The position numbers and the translations under genes were made by a program. The notes beneath the pieces are model-generated. The model made no database searches, was not told where the DNA came from, and worked only from the letters and a program-made list of their open reading frames with translations. From an uncultured Porphyromonadaceae bacterium (GTDB lineage Bacteria; Bacteroidota; Bacteroidia; Bacteroidales; Muribaculaceae), in NCBI GenBank assembly GCA_900546365.1, contig URCF01000001.1:208160-272159 (forward strand): a DNA stretch of 64,000 nucleotides, in the 5' to 3' direction. This document shows, piece after piece, positions 59,684 through 64,000 of this stretch. Every line of letters starts with the position of its first letter. The stretch's first letter is position 1.

Positions 59684-59691
59684 CAAAATTA
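59684..59691 (-). promoter_or_regulatory. -7 element for MarR-GNAT operon
   Basis: Minus strand TAATTTTG, directly adjacent to the palindrome. Confidence 0.55.
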
Positions 59692-59776
59692 TAAAGAATT
59701 CTTTACTTGCCAAAATTTAATGGAAATTTATGTCGGCAATGGATATAATAATATGGTTACCGGTTTTACCAGTTTG

Positions 59777-60151
59777 TTATATATCAAATAGTTTGTCGTG
59801 TGGGTAAATCATATCAATGAACCACATGACAATTGCAGCAACAATAGGGAATGTGTACCACATCCATGAGGTAGCTTTCATTGCGGCTACTATTAAAAAA
59901 AACAATGTGAACCATATTGTCAAATCAGATAGCCATACATTTACGACTATCTGTTTTGGCTTTTTGATCCATAGCCATAAAGAATAGCCTATAAATAAAG
60001 CAAATGAAGCAGAAGAGCAGACCACCGGCAATTCCATTGATTTCAAGTACCCAACTTGCAGCAATGAAAGCACGCCCATAACATAAAGTACGTTAAGCAC
60101 TTTGCTGTTAAAGAACGCATAAAGCCTCCTATGTTTAATTTCCTGTTTCAT
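59777..60151 (-). CDS. Small membrane protein, four predicted helices
   Basis: A 124-residue protein from ATG at 60151. Hydrophobic segments at about 16-34, 42-58, 70-88 and 94-112 (LSDLTIWFTLFFLIVAAMKA, WYTFPIVAAIVMWFIDMI); basic N-terminus. No family recognised. The frame is open ten codons further up, but the -7 element at 60156 lies inside that part, so translation likely starts at the very 5' end of the transcript. Confidence 0.6.
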   Translation of the reverse strand: MKQEIKHRRLYAFFNSKVLNVLYVMGVLSLLQVGYLKSMELPVVCSSASFALFIGYSLWLWIKKPKQIVVNVWLSDLTIWFTLFFLIVAAMKATSWMWYTFPIVAAIVMWFIDMIYPHDKLFDI

Positions 60152-60155
60152 TTCA

Positions 60156-60163
60156 CAAAAGTA
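60156..60163 (-). promoter_or_regulatory. -7 element immediately before membrane protein start
   Basis: Minus strand TACTTTTG, 4 nt before the ATG at 60151. Confidence 0.5.
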
Positions 60164-60303
60164 TAATAAATTCCGTAACAATCCGCATTCTCATTATATT
60201 TTATTCGGCGGATGTTAGCATTGATAAGCTGTGTAAGTCGTTGGGGCTCGTTAAAGTAAACTTTCTTGTCGGCCATTTAGTTTTATATTAAAAAGTGTAC
60301 ACT

Positions 60304-60522
60304 ATGGCTACTATTTTACTCTATATTGGAATTGCACTAATTGTTGTAGGTTGGTTTACATTATCGTGGTTTGCTGCAAAGCAAATGAACGCACAAAAAG
60401 AATATGAGAGGCTTCCTCAAAAGTGGGAGGAAGTCAAGCAAAACCTAATACATAAGCGTTGGATCTGCCGTAGCCTAATCATTCTCGGTCTGATTGTCAT
60501 AATCATTTCCTTGTTGCTTTAA
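60304..60522 (+). CDS. Small two-helix membrane protein
   Basis: A 72-residue protein from ATG at 60304: helix 1 ATILLYIGIALIVVGWFTLS, a basic and acidic loop (KEYERLPQKWEEVKQNLIHKR), helix 2 SLIILGLIVIIISLLL. No family recognised. It is the last gene before the presumed mobile-element border. Confidence 0.6.
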   Translation: MATILLYIGIALIVVGWFTLSWFAAKQMNAQKEYERLPQKWEEVKQNLIHKRWICRSLIILGLIVIIISLLL

Positions 60523-60605
60523 GTCAGGAAATAACACATCAAACTCCAAATCAACTTCCTGGCTTGTGTCCATTTTTATGGCATTTTCAGACAATGCCTA
60601 AAAAG

Positions 60606-60641
60606 AAAAAGTCCTGTAAGTAAGCTACTTACAGGACTTTT
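60606..60641. terminator. Strong bidirectional hairpin terminator
   Basis: A perfect 15-bp stem (AAAGTCCTGTAAGTA / TACTTACAGGACTTT) with a 3-nt loop, followed by TTTGTC on the plus strand and TTTTCTTTTT on the minus strand. It lies just beyond the tRNA-Ser-like fragment when read on the minus strand, as a terminator of a former tRNA gene would. Confidence 0.8.
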
Positions 60642-60651
60642 GTCTGCCTTT

Positions 60652-60666
60652 TGGCGGAGAGAGAGG
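60652..60666 (-). other. tRNA-Ser 3'-end-like sequence, possible attachment site of a conjugative element
   Basis: Read on the minus strand this is CCTCTCTCTCCGCCA, which as I remember is the 3' acceptor end of Bacteroidales tRNA-Ser genes. No tRNA body is upstream of it, while a terminator hairpin lies downstream. GGAGAGA at 60656 and TCTCTCC at 60678 form an inverted repeat with a 15-nt gap, as in tyrosine-recombinase core sites. Genes to its right are conjugation-type. The match is short, so this is a hypothesis. Confidence 0.45.
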
Positions 60667-60811
60667 ATAGTGAACTTTCTCTCCAATATTTTGATAACCA
60701 AATGTTTATATAGGCTTGCGTCTTGCGTGTAGCACGAGTGTAGCACAGGACTGTCACAAGGTGTCTTTCCCTTGTCTCCGTTTGTCTGCTCTATATCCTC
60801 TGATACGCTTG

Positions 60812-60819
60812 CAAAATTA
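60812..60819 (-). promoter_or_regulatory. -7 element pointing to the border
   Basis: Minus strand TAATTTTG. A transcript from here would run to the hairpin at 60606-60641. No convincing ORF or -33 element. Confidence 0.35.
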
Positions 60820-60921
60820 CTAATTAATTCTGAAATTGAACCCACCTAATGTGTTAAAAATCCGAAGAAAAGACTATTATTACCTATTCATATATTTCCA
60901 ACTGGCTTTCCTTATATTGAT

Positions 60922-61237
60922 AGGCATGATGTAACTGATAGTCTAAAGCGGAGAGAGATTTGGCGGTCAGTGTTGGCGGCGTGAGGTCGTCAAAAAGTAT
61001 CGGGCAAGCCTGACACCATTTGACAACCTCTCGCCTATGGGCAGAGGCTAAACACCGAGTATTGCCAACGCCTTGCGGTAAAGCATCGGGGACGCTGCTT
61101 TTTACCTCAAGTCTTTTTGGCGACACACCGTGTTCTTAACGCCTTTGCCGGATGTGGAATTTTGACCGCCAAATCACTCTCCGCTTGTTCAGCAATCCAC
61201 GGGTATAGACAATGATGTGAAATCATAGACTATGCCT
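60922..61237. ncRNA. Large nested inverted-repeat structure A (candidate structured RNA)
   Basis: A closing stem of 24 nt with one mismatch pairs 60946-60969 with 61163-61186. Inside, 60986-60997 pairs with 61113-61124 (12 bp, one G-T), and there are local hairpins at 61027-61047 and 61077-61106 (nine pairs with a 2-nt bulge). GTTGGC at 60972 can also pair with GCCAAC at 61064. Outside, ATAGTCT (60938) and AGGCA (60922) pair with AGACTATGCCT at 61227. An 80-codon minus-strand ORF crosses the region but looks incidental. No promoter was identified, so strand is open. Confidence 0.5.
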
Positions 61238-61318
61238 GACAGGGATTGGGTCTTATTTATTGCTACAGCAAAACATTTGCACCGAAAGAAGCGATTTAGA
61301 CTTTATGTAATATGCCTA

Positions 61319-61341
61319 TTGCCATCAGTAAACGATGGCAA
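61319..61341. other. Perfect hairpin between structures A and B
   Basis: TTGCCATC and GATGGCAA (8 bp) around the loop AGTAAAC. No T-tract follows, so it is not a terminator. Confidence 0.6.
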
Positions 61342-61352
61342 GGGTAAATCTA

Positions 61353-61647
61353 ATATGTTGTAGTTCGTTTTCACCGACACGGAAACTTAGCTCCAATTTA
61401 TGGCAGTCAAATCAACTAAGGAAGCCTTGCTTGCTCGTAATTGAAAACGTGTGGAGCAGGGCTATTCTTTTGCCTTTTTGATGAAAAAATCTCCAGACTT
61501 CCCATTGGTCAGCTTGTATTTTTTCATCAAAGGGCGAACAGCCCTTTTCGCTCTCCACACGCGATAGTTTCAACGAGCAAGCAAAACTTCGATAGTCGAT
61601 AGACGCATAAAAAAAATGTCGCACGATGAAAACGAACTACAACATAT
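61353..61647. ncRNA. Large nested inverted-repeat structure B overlapping a start codon
   Basis: Five nested stems share one axis: 61353-61373 with 61627-61647 (21 bp, perfect); 61427-61438 with 61573-61584 (12 bp) extended by 61442-61446 with 61568-61572; 61448-61456 with 61553-61561 (9 bp); 61458-61463 with 61540-61545 (6 bp); 61477-61490 with 61518-61531 (14 bp). About 67 base pairs in 295 nt. The outer right arm covers the start codon at 61626 except its first base. AGGGC-GAACA-GCCCT-TTT at 61531-61548 could form a competing terminator-like hairpin. Confidence 0.6.
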
Positions 61648-61835
61648 CAAATTCCCGAGGCAGAGCATCCATCTCCAGTCTCAACCGCATAAAAAGGTTC
61701 GTCCTTTGGGTGGTGGCGATAGTTGGCGTAATCATCTATTGGGTGCTGATAAGACCTATATTCCGAGGTGTCGGTTGGATAATATCAATACTCACCGCGA
61801 TACTGACAATCTATTGGATATTAACAATACTCTAA
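61626..61835 (+). CDS. Small element-encoded membrane protein
   Basis: A 69-residue protein: basic start MKTNYNISNSRGRASISSLNRIKR, then two hydrophobic helices (FVLWVVAIVGVIIYWVLI and IISILTAILTIYWILTIL). It sits 11 nt upstream of pcfK in the same direction, so it probably belongs to the element's conjugation or maintenance operon. The start region lies in the outer arm of structure B. No family recognised. Confidence 0.65.
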   Translation: MKTNYNISNSRGRASISSLNRIKRFVLWVVAIVGVIIYWVLIRPIFRGVGWIISILTAILTIYWILTIL

Positions 61836-61846
61836 ATATTACGACT

Positions 61847-62284
61847 ATGGCAAGCAAGAATGAAAACAAAGGTAGTATGGCGTTTGCAGACACCATTCTG
61901 CAATACCTTGAAAAGAGAGCCGAGAATGACGCATTATTTGCCGTCAAGTTCGCCAATCCGCAGAAATCAGTTGATGATTGTGTTTGCTATATCATTAACG
62001 AGGTTCAGAAAAGCGGTTGTAACGGCTTTACCGATGATGAGATTTTCGGAAAAGCAATCCATTTCTACGAAGAAGCGGAGATTGAGGTTGGCAATCCAAT
62101 TAACTGCAAAGTGGTGGTAAACCATACGGTTGAATTGACCGAGGAAGAAAAGGAACAGGCACGACAGGACGCAATAGAGCGTCTGCGCCAAGAGGAAATG
62201 GCGAAGATGCGCAAGCACACCCAACCCAAGCCGACCACCGAAAAGAAAACCCAAGATGTTCAACCAAGTCTTTTCGACTTTTAA
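61847..62284 (+). CDS. PcfK-like protein
   Basis: A 145-residue protein from ATG at 61847: MASKNENKGSMAFADTILQYLEKRA, then CYIINEVQKSGCNGFTDDEIFGKAIHFYEEA and a charged C-terminal helix ending PSLFDF. This matches the PcfK-like family of Bacteroidetes conjugative elements, named after the pCF10 gene. Exact role unknown. The frame is open upstream through structure B, but the ATG after the small membrane gene fits best. It precedes pcfJ by 12 nt. Confidence 0.85.
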   Translation: MASKNENKGSMAFADTILQYLEKRAENDALFAVKFANPQKSVDDCVCYIINEVQKSGCNGFTDDEIFGKAIHFYEEAEIEVGNPINCKVVVNHTVELTEEEKEQARQDAIERLRQEEMAKMRKHTQPKPTTEKKTQDVQPSLFDF

Positions 62285-62296
62285 CACCGCACTGCT

Positions 62297-63628
62297 ATGA
62301 AACCAAAAAACAAGATACAGAAAGAGGTGGCAAGACTATCAGCAACTCTGCCCAAACTTACTCCGGCTCAAACTGAATGGGCATATAAGAATGGGATGGA
62401 GCATATCGCCTACCGCACCAAGAAAGGTAATATCACCTGCCCCGATTGCGGTCACGAATGGCACAGCGATGACAGCACAATTTCCGACACACTTTTCGGT
62501 TGCCGTTGTCCGCACTGCGGAGCGGAACTCAAAATAGAGGAAACACGCAAGCGCACCTACAAGAGAATTTCATATATCGGTTATCTTACTACATGCCGAG
62601 GTTATCAAGTATATCGTGTGGCTATGGCTAAATTTGAGAGCCGTAAGGGAGAACCCTGCCGTTTCTATCTTTTGGAGGTTATGCAGCAATGGATAGCACC
62701 AAATGGAACATCTACAGTCGTGGCACTCCGCAGGGGTATGGGATTTATGTATTACGACCTTTGGGTATGGGATAGCTCTCTGGAGGTACGCTCAAACTCC
62801 GACACATACGACTATGTGAGCGCACAAGCGTTGATGTATCCCCGTTACAAAGTGCTACCGCAAGTAATCCGCAACGGCTTTGATGGCAAGTTTTATGACA
62901 TCAACCCAATCCGTCTTATTGCCGTGTTACTCTCCAATCCAATGGCTGAAACTATGATGAAGGCTGGAGATGTTGAGATAATGAAATACTTTCTCACCAA
63001 TCCGCGCACCTGCAACATCTGTTGGAACTCCTACAAAATTGCAAAGCGTCACGGATATACTCTCAACAACATTTCAATGTGGTGTGATTATATCCGTATG
63101 CTAAACGATTTGGGTGAGGATATTCGCAATCCCAAAAACATCTGTCCCCAAGACCTCAAAGGCGCGCACGACGTGATAACACGACGCATCAATGCCAAAC
63201 GAGCAAAGGAAGTCGCAGAAAGAATGCGACAAAACGAAATAGAAAGGCGTGAACGTGAGCAACAGAGGTTACTCAAAGAAAAGGAAAATGAAGATACGTT
63301 CATTGCCTTAAAATCAAAGTTCTTCGGATTGGTAATCACTGACAACGAGTTGACAATCAAGGTACTTGAAAGTGTTAATGAATACTATGAGGAGGGCAAG
63401 ACGCAGAATATCTGCGTGTTCGGAGCGGGATACTACCGAAAGGAGGACTCTCTCATTCTTTCAGCGAGGATTGGCGGAGAGATAATTGAAACCATAGAGG
63501 TTGACTTGCGTACCCTCAAAGTGGTGCAGTGCCACGGCAAATACAACAAGGACACCGAATACCACGACCGCATCATCAATCTTGTCAACAGCAACGCCAA
63601 GTTAATCCGCAAGAGAATGACCGCCTAA
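62297..63628 (+). CDS. PcfJ-like protein
   Basis: A 443-residue protein. The N-terminus has a zinc-ribbon-like set of Cys: ITCPDCGHEW and CRCPHCGAEL (about residues 48-78). The middle (SYIGYLTTCRGYQVYRVAMAKFESRKGEPC) is the PcfJ core; a long charged helix (about 290-345) follows; the end reads ECHGKYN-like VVQCHGKYNKDTEYHDRIINLV. PcfJ is a conserved gene of conjugative plasmids and elements with uncertain function. Together with PcfK it marks this as mobile-element DNA. Confidence 0.88.
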   Translation: MKPKNKIQKEVARLSATLPKLTPAQTEWAYKNGMEHIAYRTKKGNITCPDCGHEWHSDDSTISDTLFGCRCPHCGAELKIEETRKRTYKRISYIGYLTTCRGYQVYRVAMAKFESRKGEPCRFYLLEVMQQWIAPNGTSTVVALRRGMGFMYYDLWVWDSSLEVRSNSDTYDYVSAQALMYPRYKVLPQVIRNGFDGKFYDINPIRLIAVLLSNPMAETMMKAGDVEIMKYFLTNPRTCNICWNSYKIAKRHGYTLNNISMWCDYIRMLNDLGEDIRNPKNICPQDLKGAHDVITRRINAKRAKEVAERMRQNEIERREREQQRLLKEKENEDTFIALKSKFFGLVITDNELTIKVLESVNEYYEEGKTQNICVFGAGYYRKEDSLILSARIGGEIIETIEVDLRTLKVVQCHGKYNKDTEYHDRIINLVNSNAKLIRKRMTA

Positions 63629-63680
63629 ATGTTTAACCGACCTGCGTCAGCAATGGCGCAGGTCACAACACCCAACCAAG

Positions 63681-63938
63681 ATGAATGTAATAATTGAAAG
63701 TCTGATATTTGACTTTGACGATAAGATAAGAGCGATTGTGCTTGACCTCATAAACCGCATATTGCTGACACGCAATGAAACCGAACTGAGAGAAACAGTA
63801 GCCGTATGCGCCGAGCGTACCGAACTCAACAAGTTTTTTCTATATGGCTACGGTAAACACCACTTTTGGGTAAAGCAACGCCTTGTCAGCAATACCGCAA
63901 AGACATTCGACCAGCGAATGATGATTGTGAATTTCTAA
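63681..63938 (+). CDS. Small element-encoded protein, unknown
   Basis: An 85-residue protein, MNVIIESLIFDFDDKIRAIVLDLINRILL, then ELNKFFLYGYGKHHFWVKQRLVSN, with no signal peptide or membrane helix. It follows pcfJ by 52 nt and precedes the next element gene by 7 nt. No family recognised; codon use and spacing support a real gene. Confidence 0.6.
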   Translation: MNVIIESLIFDFDDKIRAIVLDLINRILLTRNETELRETVAVCAERTELNKFFLYGYGKHHFWVKQRLVSNTAKTFDQRMMIVNF

Positions 63939-63945
63939 AACTCCA

Positions 63946-64000
63946 ATGAATATGGCAACGAAAATGACCGCCAACGGAGTGAGCACAACCACCGCTCCCG
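63946..64000 (+). CDS. Start of next element gene (DUF3873-like), cut by window edge
   Basis: ATG at 63946 opens a frame to the window end reading MNMATKMTANGVSTTTAP. This resembles the start of small DUF3873 proteins encoded in Bacteroidetes conjugative transposons. Only 18 residues are visible. An ATG two codons later is an alternative start. Confidence 0.4.
   Translation, partial: MNMATKMTANGVSTTTAP

Noticed and set aside
60576..60845. 89-codon minus-strand ORF over the border hairpin
   Set aside because: Reads through the terminator and the tRNA-Ser-like fragment; unlikely to be coding.
60884..61126. 80-codon minus-strand ORF in the structured border region
   Set aside because: Its codons are explained by the paired arms of structure A; no motif and no promoter directed at it. 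Kept only as an alternative explanation.
61412..61624. 70-codon minus-strand ORF within structure B
   Set aside because: Mirrors the inverted-repeat arms; product has no domain.

Overview
The window is chromosomal DNA from a Bacteroidales bacterium, most likely a gut Muribaculaceae-type organism. Evidence: many genes are preceded by the Bacteroidetes -7 element TAnnTTTG, often with TTG about 20 nt upstream. Shine-Dalgarno sites are absent. Lipoproteins carry acidic residues just after the lipidated Cys. Family content also fits: DUF4270, two-META-domain lipoprotein, NagB/PIG-L fusion, short starch synthase, PcfJ/PcfK conjugation genes. Gene identities come from reading the translations; no database search was possible.

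Left part (1-29.7 kb) is mostly housekeeping: holA (cut by the window edge), an ABC-F ATPase, rpmH, a clostripain-type lipoprotein, and a compact operon pta-ackA-ddh-AGCS transporter-sufT-like-lpxH. Then come rplS, a MerR regulator divergent from alaS, YihY, ridA, folC with a chromate-transporter pair, a META lipoprotein, fucO, a NagB/PIG-L fusion facing a normal nagB, and an operon of a prolyl oligopeptidase, a BamE-like lipoprotein and two MBL hydrolases.

Middle (29.7-56.2 kb): initiator tRNA-Met followed by a short decayed region with a (TCTCA)10 microsatellite. Then a GH110 alpha-galactosidase, a RelA-type enzyme directly downstream of rnpB, NDH-2, an RND efflux operon whose outer-membrane gene carries an in-frame stop, a DD-dipeptidase, and a TPR protein. 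An eight-gene, almost gapless minus-strand operon follows: DsbD-N paralog, DsbD, MazG, a small exported protein, TopB, Nudix, a Cys-rich microprotein and GH27. A short glycogen synthase, a DUF4270 lipoprotein and tRNA-Thr close this part.

Right part (56.3-64 kb): an AraC regulator divergent from an exported carboxymuconolactone-decarboxylase/cupin fusion, a cupin plus MarR-GNAT pair with a palindromic operator, and small membrane proteins. What looks like the edge of an integrative conjugative element begins near 60.65 kb, marked by a sequence resembling a tRNA-Ser 3' end. Its first kilobase has no convincing gene but holds two large nested inverted-repeat structures. The second one pairs with the start-codon region of the first element gene, a small membrane protein that precedes pcfK, pcfJ and further element genes. 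This structured leader is the most unusual item in the window.
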